Source: Psilocybe azurescens (lineage: Eukaryota > Basidiomycota > Agaricomycetes > Agaricales > Agrocybaceae). Taken from it: a DNA stretch of 42,477 bases. Made by a program: the position numbers and the translations under genes. The stretch is from contig JAJIRX010000930.1 in the NCBI GenBank assembly GCA_023853785.1, positions 1 through 42,477 on the forward strand, read 5' to 3'. Under the pieces are notes generated by a model. That model had not been told where the DNA came from. It saw only the letters and a program-made list of their open reading frames with translations, and searched no databases. Numbering within the stretch: position 1 is the first letter of the stretch; each line of letters begins with the position of its first letter. Of this stretch, positions 1 to 11,057 are shown piece by piece.

Positions 1-1264
1 AGATGCAGGTCTTGTTGCGAGAAAACGACGTTTCATTTTATCAAATTTATATGTCTCGTAGCGCGTGATTGCGCAGCCGATGTCGCGTGTCAGGTATACC
101 AATGTTCCATCTGTGATGAAGGTTGAAATGAAGGAACAGGAAGAGAAGAAAAAAGAAATAGAATGCACCCTTCTTACGAACAACGGCCTTGTCCAACCTC
201 CATTCTCCAACTTCCCAGCTTCACGTCATCCAACTCCGATATCAAACTCATACTTCCAAATTCCCCAGCGTCCCATCCATCGCCTTTCCCACCTCGCTCT
301 CCCTCGAACACACATCAAACTTCACATTCAGCCTCTCATACTCTTCTCATACTCCCGCACGCTCATCTCTTCCACATGCGCCAGTTGCGCAGGGTATCTT
401 GGTCTCCGTCTTCCATGTGCTTGAACAGGTTCAAGGCGGAGGCCTTGACGGCGGGCTCGGTCGATGCGTCTTTTGTTAATGGCGGCGTAGATGTCAAAAG
501 GTGCTTGATGACGTCTTTTCGAGCCTGGCTTGTGAGCCGTATTTCGAAGCCTGCGGCGATTAGGCCGAACTAGGAGACGAAGAAGGGAGATGTCAGTGGG
601 ATATTTGAGGATTGGAATAGAAGACGCATGAAATGGCGAGGAGCAGGGGAGAAACAGAATAGAGGCAAAAAGGGATTGGACGGAAAACAAAAACAAAGAG
701 GTGAAAAAGAGAAGAATCTTACCTGTGTACCCCAATCGCCTAGATAGTTCATTGAGATGACTTCCAACCCACAAGCCTGATACAAACTAGCCAAAAACGC
801 GCTGATGATCGTGTTCCGCAAATGCCCGACGTAGAACAACTGGGCGGATGTTTGGCGACCAGTACTCGATGTCGACCTTCTTACCATTGACCGAGTCGTT
901 CGTGCAATACTTGGGCAGACCAGAGGGCACGTTGCATGTGGGGTGTCGATCTGGGTGAGAACTTGTTGTGTTCACGCGTAGTGGAGGATGGACTTGTCGA
1001 GCACGACGGACTCAACTCACTCGTCCGGTTGGAACTATGAGCAGCAAGGCTCAGTCAATTTAGTAGTACAAAATGTAAAAATAATAACCACGTACGTGTT
1101 TGATGACTTCAGCCGCTGTCTCTTGCAGCTCCCCAGGGATCCTGAACTGTGAGCGGCAGCACATTCGAAAGTTTTTGCGCGATAGCTATCCGGATCGATT
1201 TCAGGACACACTTAGACGGATCCGTACCTGAGACAGCGGGAAGTGGGGGCATGGATGACGCCAT
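1..1264 (-). pseudogene. Arginyl-tRNA synthetase fragment A (type 1)
   Basis: Remnant of a cytosolic-type class I arginyl-tRNA synthetase, the enzyme that charges tRNA-Arg. Read on the minus strand from ATG 1264, the N-terminus is MASSMPPLPAVSGTDPSK. Further pieces lie in several frames: [12 protein letters not shown] (about 865-905), a HIGH-type motif as [10 protein letters not shown] followed by [13 protein letters not shown] and a splice donor near 722, the ArgRS-specific stretch ending MEDGDQDTLRNW (about 370-415), and LVYLTRDIGCAITRYE near 60-110. The N-terminal domain is internally deleted after VLPLTVQ, which shifts the frame, and other frame changes follow. The rest of the catalytic domain and the C-terminal domain are cut by the window edge. 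Fragment E (21395-22839) is nearly the same sequence and shares the same deletion. Family assignment is strong; loss of function is inferred from the broken frames. Confidence 0.85.
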
Positions 1265-2660
1265 CCTGTTACTTTTAGTGTGCAGTGAGTCCTGTGAGTT
1301 TGTTGTAAGTCGGTGTAGTGTTGCGTGCAAACGAAAGCGCCTGAGGTGTAAAAGCGCAGCAGAGAGATCTCTTGGCTGCATGAGGAAAGAGTGGGAGAGA
1401 ATTGAGAAGAGTGAAAGGACGGCCAAATTGAATCGACAAGGTTGTCTGCAACAAATTTTGTGAACGTGAATGACGTGTTGGGATCCATCACGTGCAACAT
1501 CTCTTCGCCAAATATTAGCCCCTTTTTGGTGGAAAAACGCTGATTCTTGAAGTCAGCGTAGTAGTAACGTTTGGTGCATTATGATGACAACGATACATCA
1601 GTAGACAGTGAGTGGATATGTCACTCCCACCGAGAATGTCTTATTGGAAGACATACAGCAATAGAAACACGCTGCCGCTTACATGTACTCTACACCGGCA
1701 TACAAATTAAAAGGAGGGAAGGACTCGGAACCAGTTTCGCGGAGCGCTACAACTGGTAGTGCATGGCTAAAGGTGTTCATTAATCGGTCGACCATATCAG
1801 TTTTAACACAGTACTACATAGGACATAACACAGTAAGGCTGTTAGCACGCTCACTTTGATTGTCACTTTCTCAAAATTTTACTGCACTTTTGCACGGACA
1901 AAGTCACTTTGCGCGTCAAAAGTGAGAAAAGGTGACTTTGTTGACCACCACTGTGAACAGTTGAAAAAGTGTAAAGAATGCGGGCACATCCCAATCTCAG
2001 ATAAATGCAGTGACAACCACATTTGGTAGAGACTTTCCGACAAGAGAGCTTGATTCACAGCCATGTCCATGACTCAACCAAGTAAAGGGGTACTACTTAG
2101 CATGTGTGCTAGCAAATCTATGATCATCCACTGAGTCGTATGTTGTTGCTAACTACAACTCTCGCTTGAGCAGGCTTCAATATGAGGGTCCCATCGCATG
2201 CAAGTTGGACATAGAAGCGGGTGATTTTACGGTGTCCAACCCAGTTTTGGGAATAGAATAGCGCCGCCGTCCGTGCATTGCTTCCAACTATCCCTGTCAT
2301 GGGAGTTATACTGTGTCTAGTGCTAAAGCATGTACATACATTTGTGCGGACTCCGTCAGAAACTTAACGCCGTTGTGTAGTCCAACTCTGTGATATACTG
2401 CGATAATGTACAGTGAGCAACATAGGTGAATGCCTTCTGCCTCGTCTTTCCGCAGTCCTAATGGTGTCGAGATTATCAAGGCTATTGGGGTGAAGATTAA
2501 GAGCAATTTGAGACATGTACAGGATGTGGTGACTATTAATAGCAGTATTTATTTTCAGCACATTGCAGTGCACTATCCGTGTGAATTAACTTAACTTCTG
2601 TGCTGCTCCACACTGTGGGCATCGTTAGAACAGTTTCTTCCTTCACAAAGCCCTAGTACA
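1265..2660. promoter_or_regulatory. Conserved divergent intergenic region, ArgRS (-) / NACHT (+), unit 1
   Basis: About 1.4 kb separates the ArgRS start on the minus strand from the NACHT start on the plus strand. It is repeated with clear similarity at about 11908-13323 and, interrupted by two transposons, at 22840-27306. No convincing gene is seen; short open frames are not conserved in frame between copies. The 3' part (about 2230-2660) is the best conserved and ends in a segment shared by copies 1-3 just before the NACHT ATG (acaaagccctagtacaATG). By position it should contain the promoters of both genes, but no specific promoter element can be proven from sequence alone. Confidence 0.5.
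1898..1941. repeat. Imperfect dyad, ACAAAGTCAC arms
   Basis: A 10-bp arm ACAAAGTCAC (1898-1907) pairs with GTGACTTTGT (1932-1941) across a 24-nt spacer that contains further AAAGTGA-like motifs. The same dyad lies at 12486-12529 (right arm one base changed) and 23315-23358. It sits in the conserved intergenic region of each unit. It could be a protein-binding site or the remains of an older element; no function is shown. Confidence 0.5.
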
Positions 2661-5600
2661 ATGCCTAAAGACGAGAAATATTCTGCAATACGCTCTCATC
2701 GCACCCTCAACTCGAGTATGCAGCTGTTCCAAGGTGCCAGGAACGTCATGATCACTGGCGGTAGCATTCGACAAGTAGAAGGGGACTACTACGACGGAGG
2801 AAGGGACGTAGGTGAGAGGCAGTAGACATCATATACTGAGCATTTACATTGATTCTGAATCAATAGGACTGCACATTCTGGGGCAGCATATCGCGACTGA
2901 TGCAATGTATAACTCTGCCGAGCGATTCCCTCCTGCGAAATGCCACCCCGGCACTCGCGAGAAGATCATCAGCACTATACTGGGCTGGGTCAACGACCCC
3001 AGTCCCAAGGAACAGGCTCTGTGGCTCAACGGACCCGCAGGAGCTGGCAAATCTGCCATCGCCCACTCCATTGCCGTTCATCTGAAGGAGATCTCGGAGG
3101 ATAGCAAGTATGCTGGGAGCTTCTTCTTCGCCAAGGATGCCGTTGGACGCGGGGACGGGACAAAGTTATTCTCGACAATTTCATACCAGCTCGCCCTCAA
3201 CTTCCCATCCTTTCGTGCGCTCAAATTGACGCTTCTATGCTTGATAATCCTACTCTTCCGACAGCATCCATCGACGTCCAGCTCCGATACCTCATTATAG
3301 AGCCATTATTACTTGTCACCGACTGGCCTGCACACAACCCCACAGTTATTATCGACGGTTTGGACGAATGCGCTGGATCAAAACGCATGCAGTCCGAAAT
3401 CCTCTCACTCTTATCTAAGGCAATCACCGAGTACAATATCCCCTCCGATTTCTCATTGTTAGTCGCCCAGAGTACTGGATTTCCGACTCATTCGAAATCG
3501 GAACTCTGGTACACGTTACAAAATCAGTGTGTCTACGAGATGATGAGGACGCGGATAGGGATATTGAGAAGTATCTTCGAGAGGGATTCAACAAGATTTA
3601 CAACGAGAATATTCTAATAATGTCTTCTACCCCCCGTCCTTGGCCTCCAGATCATATCATCAGGCGGTTTGTGTATAGCGCTTCAGGCCAGTTCGTGTAC
3701 GCATCCACTGTTCTTGGAATTTGTTGGTGCCTCGTCCAATTTCTGTGACCCCCGAGAACAACTCCACATATTGATGACCCCTGGACCACATCAAGCATCA
3801 GCATTTTCGGATCTCGATAAACTCTATGCCACCATCCTGTCATCATATCCTCGATCAAACACAATGAAATGTGTCCTTGGTGGTCTCTTGCTCAATTGCG
3901 AAAAAGCGATTCAGGAAATTCTGGGAGTTGATTCCGGAGAAATTCAACTGGTGTTGAGGGCCTTAAGCTCCTTGATCAAAGTATCCAAGGCGGAATACTC
4001 AGAGGAATTCCGTGCGCTGGAGCCAATCTTTGGGTCTCCATTGGTAGAGGCATCGATTTCGTTCTGTCACCTATCGTTCCGCGAATTTCTCTTGGATGAG
4101 TCAAGGTCAGGAGAGTATGCAATTGATAAGAGCGCCGTTGGGGATGAGTTTATCTGCGCTGTGCTCAAGCTCGGGGTCGATATTGTTCAGGATAGTCCAC
4201 GGGCCGAGCGGACTATAGAACGGTAAGCGCCTTAGCATTTTCATGTTTGGAAAATATATAAGGACATTGATATACACATTTTCTGACAGTATGGGACTAT
4301 CAATCTATCGTGACATGCTCAATGGGCTAGAGTATATGTTGATGCGCGTCGGACTCGATGTGAGATCTATTGCCAATGTATTAGAGGAACTTTGTGAAAG
4401 CCTTCACAAGATCATTGTCTGCAAACCTTCGCATGTTGCCCAACCAAGTCATCTGTACTGGTTCACGACCTCTGTCTTGGATTTTCTTACCGAAATGGAA
4501 CTTAGGGCGACCTTGGATGGTCAATATTGGCGTGAAAAGCACCGACACCTAGTTCAGTCTCTCACAGACGTTCTCACCATTGCTCAAACAATTTCAGCAC
4601 AGCAGATCATGGACCGATCACCCAAAAACTCAGCAACCTTCGCATACATCGATTTATACAGTTCTTCCCCTTATTACGACCGAGAGCATAGCACCGAGGA
4701 TATCTCGGTGTTAATGAATATTGGTCTGGATACCATTATATCTGATCTCCAACACCTCCCCGACTTGGTATACCTAGATTTCTCCGATAGTGACGAAGGC
4801 TATTTATGCTATATATATGCAGCTCCTGTCTTTTCGGCCGTGCGTCACAAGGTCCAAGGCCAATGTCAGGAAAACCAACATATTGAAGCATGGGACCATC
4901 AGATAGTAAGTCTCAGTGCCCAGCAGTTTAACAGGATATTACACAGAAATGATGACCATTATTGGTTGCACCTCCATGGAGTTTGTGCGTACTGCCGAAT
5001 ACTTCTTACGATGCAGTCGGATTTCGGACATACACTCCAAAGAATACTTTGAAGATCCGAAGAAAATGGAAATATTCAACATCATAATGGATACATCTTT
5101 CTGGGATCTTTACGCGATATCCATAAAGCCTCAGTTAATTTGGTATTGGGAGCGTTGGGCTGGTTTGACAGGCAGATGGTGAGCGCCAATATCATCATAT
5201 TACGGTCACTGATTTACCGCTGCCATCCAAATACCAGACAGAACCCAGAAAAGACATTATCAAAGATCACGATATTCGCCTTCTTCAAAAAATGTTATCC
5301 GTTGCCAAACGAATATTCGAAATCGGCTACTTGCGATACTTCACAGACCCCTATTACTCTAATCTTTGGATGATCAGTGATAGAGACGAAATTCTGTCTG
5401 TATCATTACATATAACACCTCCACCCCATGACGGACCCTACTCCATCGTTGAGGAGAGAAATCTGGATCAATGGGGGCTTCCGATTGATCATTCCAATGC
5501 TTTGTCCTTACACAGATGGATAACTGAGTTCCACGAGCAAGTGTTTGCGAGAGAGGGAAGTTCAATCATCAGCCCTTACGACTGGTATCCTCATTTATCC

Positions 5601-6026
5601 TCATTCCTTCTCACCGCACTTATAAAACATCAATACGCTGCTCTGAACGCCAATTTCGAACATTACTGGAAAACAGTTTCAAAGAAATGTTTTCTACCGT
5701 TTATCAAGTGTCTGCCTTATGCGATTCCAACACAGCAGAACTTGAATGCGCTACGTGCACTGCATTACCTGTATCCCAAGATACATCCTCGCCGTCAATG
5801 GAGACCGCCGTTTGGGTTCTGCTCTCTAGCTATAGATTTCTTGAAGGTATGTTAGAAGGGTAACTCTACCATTTTTATTGTCCTCATTTTTATCGTATAG
5901 AAGTACGACCTCTCTTCCCTCTCATCCCCAGAGTTTGGCTCATTAAAAGACTGGCTTTCGGGGCTTAGGACTCGGGAATCTAGGAGGATATTGCAGGGCC
6001 ATATTGGATCTTACAGGCGTATATGA
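2661..6026 (+). pseudogene. NACHT-domain NTPase (nwd2-like), copy 1
   Basis: STAND-type NTPase related to fungal NLR-like proteins. Five exons can be traced with GT-AG introns at 2812-2866, 4223-4289, 5179-5237 and 5847-5900; the stop is TGA 6024-6026. Intact coding length would be about 1,040 residues. Exon 1 (50 codons) gives MPKDEKYSAIRSHRT and a G/N-rich motif around GARNVMITGGS. Exon 2 carries KCHPGTREKI, the P-loop GPAGAGKSAI (3031-3060), Walker B VIIDGLDEC (3345-3371) and a downstream block SSTPRPWPPDHIIRRFVY. The C-terminal half has no domain I recognise but is conserved in all copies. Lesions relative to sister copies: +2 nt near 3225, one missing C at 3440-3443, an extra T near 3713, one missing base near 4975 and another near 5110. 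The frame is therefore broken at least five times. Start chosen because copies 1-3 share MPKD at this position. Confidence 0.9.
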
Positions 6027-7144
6027 TACGTATGATGATTATACAACGGATGAAGACGAGTCATAATTAAAAACGATTGACTCCGACCAAGTCAAGGCAC
6101 TCTGATGAAAGAAGGGAACGGAAGCATTTGATGGATCCTGTCGAGAGTATGACCGTTAATTGTAGTACAAGTTGGGGTGTGCGCGAGGTCGTGCTTGCAT
6201 ACTTGGAACGCGCCGGTACAGCTTGTAGAAAAGAGTAGATGTGACTTCAAATATGAATAAAGAACGCCACTCCTCCAGCAGTTAAACATATGGTCACCTG
6301 ACTCACCTCGAGAGTCGAGACTCCAAGCACCTCGAATATCGAAAGCAGGTGCGGCGATGAGAGGCGGGGTATTGAGCTCTGCGTAGCGTAACGCATACTG
6401 TATGCTTATGAGAACGGCGGTTATATATATACAGAAAAGGAGCAATACAAAGAAGCGAAGAGGTCGTCATATTGGACCGACGTAAAGACAGAAATACTAT
6501 GTGGTGAGTGGGAGGCTTCTGCAAACAAGAGGAAGGCCGTTGATAGGAACTGGAATTGAAACCGAGAGTGCAAGCAGAGGCTCCGGAGAGGAAGAGACGG
6601 GGACAGCTCGGACCAGGATTGAAAATGGGAGGCGTACAATCACACTTCATTCAGGGGCCCATGGTCTCCCTGATCTATGGTGTTGTCTACGGATCGACAT
6701 CGTTTTCCGTCGCTAAAATAATAGGCTCGATGCCAAGTGCAGGTCGTGCGCTGGGTAGTGGCGGGTGGTCCTTTGAAAGAAATGTGGATGTATACATAGA
6801 TCGGGATGTTGGTGTATGTGCGATTGGTGGAGTGATGTTAGGCAACGATAGCCTGAGGGATGGGATTGTACGCGAGCGGGAAAGAAAGTGGGGTGTATTG
6901 ATGCGGTGCCTGTACCGGATTACATCAAGGTGGTTATCCAGAGGCCTACGGGCAACTTGTGCACTTGAATATAGCCGGAGGATGCAACAGGCTTGCACAA
7001 TGAGCGCGTTCATAGGCCATGAAGCTCACATTCAAACGTGATCCCAGAACGATACCATTGTGCGACCTGGAAATTGGATAATAGGATCAGCGCTCGAGCA
7101 TCGAACACCAGAGAACATCTCCAAACTCAGAAAGACGTACCTGT
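6027..7144. repeat. Spacer between NACHT 3' end and ArgRS 3' end, unit 1
   Basis: About 1.1 kb that is highly similar to 16681-17814. The two genes point toward each other here, so this is a shared 3' spacer. The minus strand holds a short hydrophobic frame beginning MLLFCIYITAVLISIQY (from 6445), kept as MLLFRIYITAVLISIQY in the second unit, but its continuation is not clearly protein-like. No recognised gene. The right end (about 6950-7083) also recurs at 10860-10995, 17600-17750 and 34960-35085, downstream of or in place of ArgRS 3' ends. Confidence 0.6.
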
Positions 7145-8307
7145 CTACATCCTCTCCAGTGGCTGCAAACTCAACAGACCTATCACACCGCACCACCCAA
7201 TACATCCCTCTCACACTGATACAAAATTATCTTCGCTCGTGCTCACGCCTCTCCTCATCCTCCTCCCCTTCACATCAACCGCATCCCACGCAATGCTGAC
7301 CGCATGCGCCAGTCTAAACACGAACGTCACAATGTCACTCCGCTTCTGGGTCTTCATCGCAATCTTCACGACGTCCGGGTATATGCCCGTGAGGAACGCA
7401 ATATCGTGTGCGCACATGTAGGAAGAGATGAGAGGGAATGAGATGAGGGATGGGGAGAGGTTTTTGCGGGATGTGGATGCGAGTCGGAGTGCGTAGTGGG
7501 GGTAGGGCCGGTGTCGCCTTTGAAATATTTCACGCAGTCCCAGTTGAATGTGTATCCAAATTTAGCGCGAATAAACTGATGAACGTTAGCATGACGAAAA
7601 GAAATGGAAGAAAAGACAACGTACCTCCATATCGTGGTCTTCACCCGCGTAATACCAATCTCAAGCGTCGTCTCCTCTGAATCCACCACCGCCTTATCCC
7701 TCTCCCTATTCGTCATGGTCTACGCATGCTCCGCATTCCCCACCCCTGCTATAATCTCATCCAGGAACACTGCCGTGCCCTTTCTCGTACTCATTCCCCG
7801 TATGAGATCGTATTCGATGTGCACTCCCGAGAACGCCGGGCGAAGTCCATAGGTTCGAGCACTTTGAAGAACTTCGCGAGATGGTAGTGATGTTAGGAGG
7901 ATACGATGTATTCACTGTCGAATTTGCATATCTCGTAGCGCTCGATCGCGCCAACGATTGTTGCGTGTCGCATAGATGGATGCTCCATCTCCAACCACTC
8001 TTCCGGTTGGCGCTGTGCTGTGTGGGTGCGAATTAAGTGTTTTTACTTGTATGAATACATCAGAGTGTACAGAAGACGTACGTTTACGATAACTTTAGTC
8101 GCTATCTCTTCGAACTTCCCGGGAGTTGGAGCCGAGGGAGCGCAACCGTAAAGCCTTCTCTCTTCTTCACATAGATGATGACTGCTCCAGCCTAGGCGGC
8201 AGCGCATTCGAGAGGAGCTGGCCGGTAGATATCCGGAATGAGTCCAAGACAGATTTAGAGGGGTCCGTGGCCGAGACGGCGGGCAGTGGGGGTATAGATG
8301 AGGCCAT
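7145..8307 (-). pseudogene. Arginyl-tRNA synthetase fragment B (type 2, middle deleted)
   Basis: Starts at ATG 8307 with MASSIPPLPAVSATDPSK and an N-terminal-domain exon ending LPGKFEEIATKVIVNV before a GTACGT donor. It then joins almost directly to the late catalytic part (SIYATR, IVGAIERYE-like, near 7900-7960), so the segment with the HIGH motif and the following insert is missing. Further on are LEIGITRVK, YTFNWDCVKYFKGDTGP (about 7500-7570) and the DALR-type anticodon-binding domain AHDIAFLTGIYPDVVKIAMK (about 7350-7415). The reading ends LLSLQPLERM and stop at 7145. Several frame changes are present. Fragment D has the same internal deletion. Without the HIGH region it cannot be an active synthetase. 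Confidence 0.85.
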
Positions 8308-8781
8308 GCTTTTGAGTTTGGTGTGCAGCGAGGGAGCGGGAACGCGGGCTGTATGCCTTTGTAGGTGTTCTGAAAGAGAAAACCTCTGCAGTTTGAAGCA
8401 CGACAGAGGCAACTCTTGGATGAATGAGAAAAGAGAGTAAGGTGACGGGACGGGGCGGGGAGTACAGAAGGAGGGTGCTGACGACAACAGATATCGGCCT
8501 GGGTGAGTAAGAGCAAAGGAGAAAGAGGAATGCTTCACGATTTTGTTCTGAGGAGAAAGAAAGGGGTGAGAAAAGGAAGAGGAAGAACAGTTGATAGATC
8601 GGGATCAAAGAACCGCAAATGGTACATAAGCAATCGAATGACGAAGAAAGGAAGGTTATAGAATTGCTCCGAAAAGAAAAGGAATAAAAGGAGAAATAAA
8701 AGGCGCATACATCCCTCCCTCACAACATACAACACAGTACATATAGAAAATAAAAGAAAAAGGAACAAAAGCACTCACTCC
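8308..8781. other. Spacer between ArgRS type 2 5' end and AEC 3' end
   Basis: Purine-rich on the plus strand, with no convincing gene. The minus-strand frame at 8535-8774 is a Leu/Phe-rich translation of low-complexity pyrimidine tracts. The part around 8405-8520 recurs at 35095-35215, and the part around 8540-8640 recurs at 19440-19550 and 35230-35340. The final exon expected for the AEC gene was not found here. Confidence 0.5.
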
Positions 8782-10640
8782 TCAAACACAGCATGCCAAT
8801 CGCTCTTCGTCGCAGGGACCATCGGCGGAGTGAACAGCCTGTGCACCGAGATTGCGAGTAGCACCATCCTCGGCTCACCGGCTTCGGCGCCGGGTCGACT
8901 CCTTTTCCACTTTGTGTATCCTTCCGTTGCGTGTTTGAATGTGTCCCGAAGCGGAATATAGTCTTGACGCGCGGTATATACCTCCTATACATTCTCCCTT
9001 TCATCAACTTCCCTTCTTCCCCACACCTCCTTCCCTCGTTCCAGCCTCCTTCCCCTCCGCCTCCCCTCCCCAAAAATACACAACAAGCGTCAGCGGCATT
9101 ACATAGTCCTCACACATCCCAACTGCCTCATTCACAGGCCATGTCACATCACTATTATGCTTCAGCGCACTCTATAATGAAGGCGTCAATGCGACGATGA
9201 GCGAAAGTAGGGCAGCGTAGAACGGACTATTAGGAATGCGTGGAACGAGAGGAGGAGTGTGTGGAGGAGGTGCAGGATATATGTGTATGGGGTGGTGGGC
9301 GGTGAGAAGCTTTGATAATGGGGAGGGTGTGTGGGGAGCATAAGCACGGGGACGAGAGGGTGCGCCGTCTTCGAGTTCGCATGTGCTATTACGATCACGT
9401 TCGACTTCATCTCCATTGTTCACCTTCACTATCACTCATCTTCCCATCCCCATCCCTAGCACCTGCCCCTTTCCTACCCGCTATAGCTGCAGCACACATA
9501 ACAAAAGCACCGACACCCCACGTGGGAAGATCCACAAGGCTCGCATTTGGACTGATCGGGAACTGTGTGTAGAACGTCGTATTGCAACTCCTGGGCAGGA
9601 GCGGTGGTCATCTACTGTTACCTCCCGTTCCTTGACCTGTTCTTGTTTCCGTTCCCGTTCCGTGTCCCTGTCCCTGTCCCGATGCGCGTTGCGTTTGGGG
9701 GCCTTTTCTGTTCCCAGGTGTTCCAGTTGATGACGCAGAACCAGGAGCACCAGCGACGCCCAAGGACGTGATAAGCGGGGACGGGAGCGCAGAGGGCGTC
9801 GGCGACTCCGTGCGTTGACTGGCCACCTTCTTTGATGCCGACAAATTTGAATGCAAATGCACGAGCGTCGAGCTAGCCGCGTGCATCCTGAAATCATGTT
9901 TATCCCCATCTCCCACTTGTTTGTCGTCATCGGCGAAATCCAAGGGGAGGGCGCCCTCAACCTCGGTGTTGCGATCTGTGTCGAGTCCAAGGATGGATGT
10001 AAACAGCTTGGTCGCGGATGAGAGGATGAGAGGACGGGTAGTGCGAGGATGGTGTATGCCTGCGAGGAGGCTTACGCCGTAGCTGTGGGACCTGTGAGAG
10101 GTGGTTAGCGGGATGTGTGCGGGTGGGTAAGAGAATAGAGACAGCGATGGACGTGGCAGTATGGCGCGAGAGATAGGGGACATACGAAGGGAGTGTAACA
10201 TGGCGTAAAACGAAAGAAAAAACCACATACCACCACCCCAAGCGTACTGGACGTCATCGAATATGTCAGCGCGTTTCTTTTTATCGTCGAGCCCCACGCG
10301 AGGTTGGGCACCGAGACGACGAAGCTCAGCGTCAGCGCGATGGAGGGTGTATCGGAGTCTATGAATATCACAGCGGTTATTATGAAGCTCCTGACTGTGT
10401 GATACTGTGAGAGGGAGTTGGGATCAATTAAGTAGGGAGGGATGAGAGAGACGAGGTCGAGTAAGGTAAAATGTGGGGGGAATATACAAAGTACATGTGA
10501 ATGGGAGACGGATAAAAGGAAGGAAACGCGAATCATGGAAAAGAATAATGAACACAAGGAAAAGGAAGGATGGGGCGCACTTACCGCTTCGACTTTCTCA
10601 TCCCGAACGTCTTTCCCAGAACCAGTGTTTCCGATTCCCA
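8782..10640 (-). pseudogene. Auxin-efflux-carrier family transporter, copy B (truncated)
   Basis: Membrane transporter of the AEC/PIN-like family, recognised from conserved pieces read on the minus strand. These are SIALTLSFVVSVPNLAWG (about 10295-10345), NALTYSMTSSTLGVVV before a GTATGT donor, a long hydrophilic loop with LPLDFADDDKQVGDGDK (about 9900-9950), a membrane piece with PVNEAVG and PLTLVVYFW (about 9070-9150), and a last exon piece MVLLAISVHRLFTPP ... KSDWHAVFE ending at a GTGAGT donor near 8780. The N-terminal membrane exons seen in copy F are missing: the sequence begins within the segment equivalent to WTFRLKQ of copy F (about 10600-10635). The last exon is also missing. Frame changes occur between pieces. 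It lies on the same strand as, and between, two ArgRS fragments. Confidence 0.72.
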
Positions 10641-11057
10641 TTGTAGCTCGTGAGCTAGATAGCGGGTGGGCCGTCAATGGGAAAGTAGGTGTACACGTAC
10701 ATTGCCATCGGGGTTGGATATGCTATTGGGGAGCAGCGCTCAGGCTATAGCCTAAAGAATAATTTTGTGCTTGAGCAGGAGAAAAAGTGGAAGTGTGCTG
10801 ACGCGGAGCCTGTATTAGATCACCAGAAAGCGTTCACCCAGAGGCCTATGGGCGGTGACGGCGAGCAGACTTGTGCGCCCGAATATAGCCAAAGGATGCG
10901 ATGGGCGCGGAACGATAAGAGTGTTCGAAGGCATTCAAGCACAAATACAAACGCAATCCCAGGATGATACCATTGTGCGACCTAGAAATTGGACGATCCA
11001 AACAGCGCTCGACCCTCGAACACCAGACAACATCTCCACACACAAAGACCAACAGCA
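10641..11057. other. ArgRS downstream spacer between AEC B and ArgRS C
   Basis: Similar to the sequence downstream of ArgRS fragment B (about 6800-7144), for example the shared gaatatagcc, atgataccattgtgcgacct and tggaYRatR stretches. It is therefore the 3' flank of ArgRS fragment C, fused to the broken 5' end of the AEC copy. No gene seen. Confidence 0.55.

Noticed and set aside
8535..8774. Leu/Phe-rich minus-strand frame resembling a membrane protein
   Set aside because: Product of pyrimidine-rich low-complexity DNA; not maintained in the other two units.
9312..9771. Overlapping plus-strand frames in the AEC region
   Set aside because: Shadows of the minus-strand AEC remnant and low-complexity tracts; no conservation in frame across units.
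9608..10297. 229-codon minus-strand frame
   Set aside because: It runs through AEC exons and introns in mixed frames; only parts (the LPLDFADDD loop) are real exon sequence, so it is not a separate gene.
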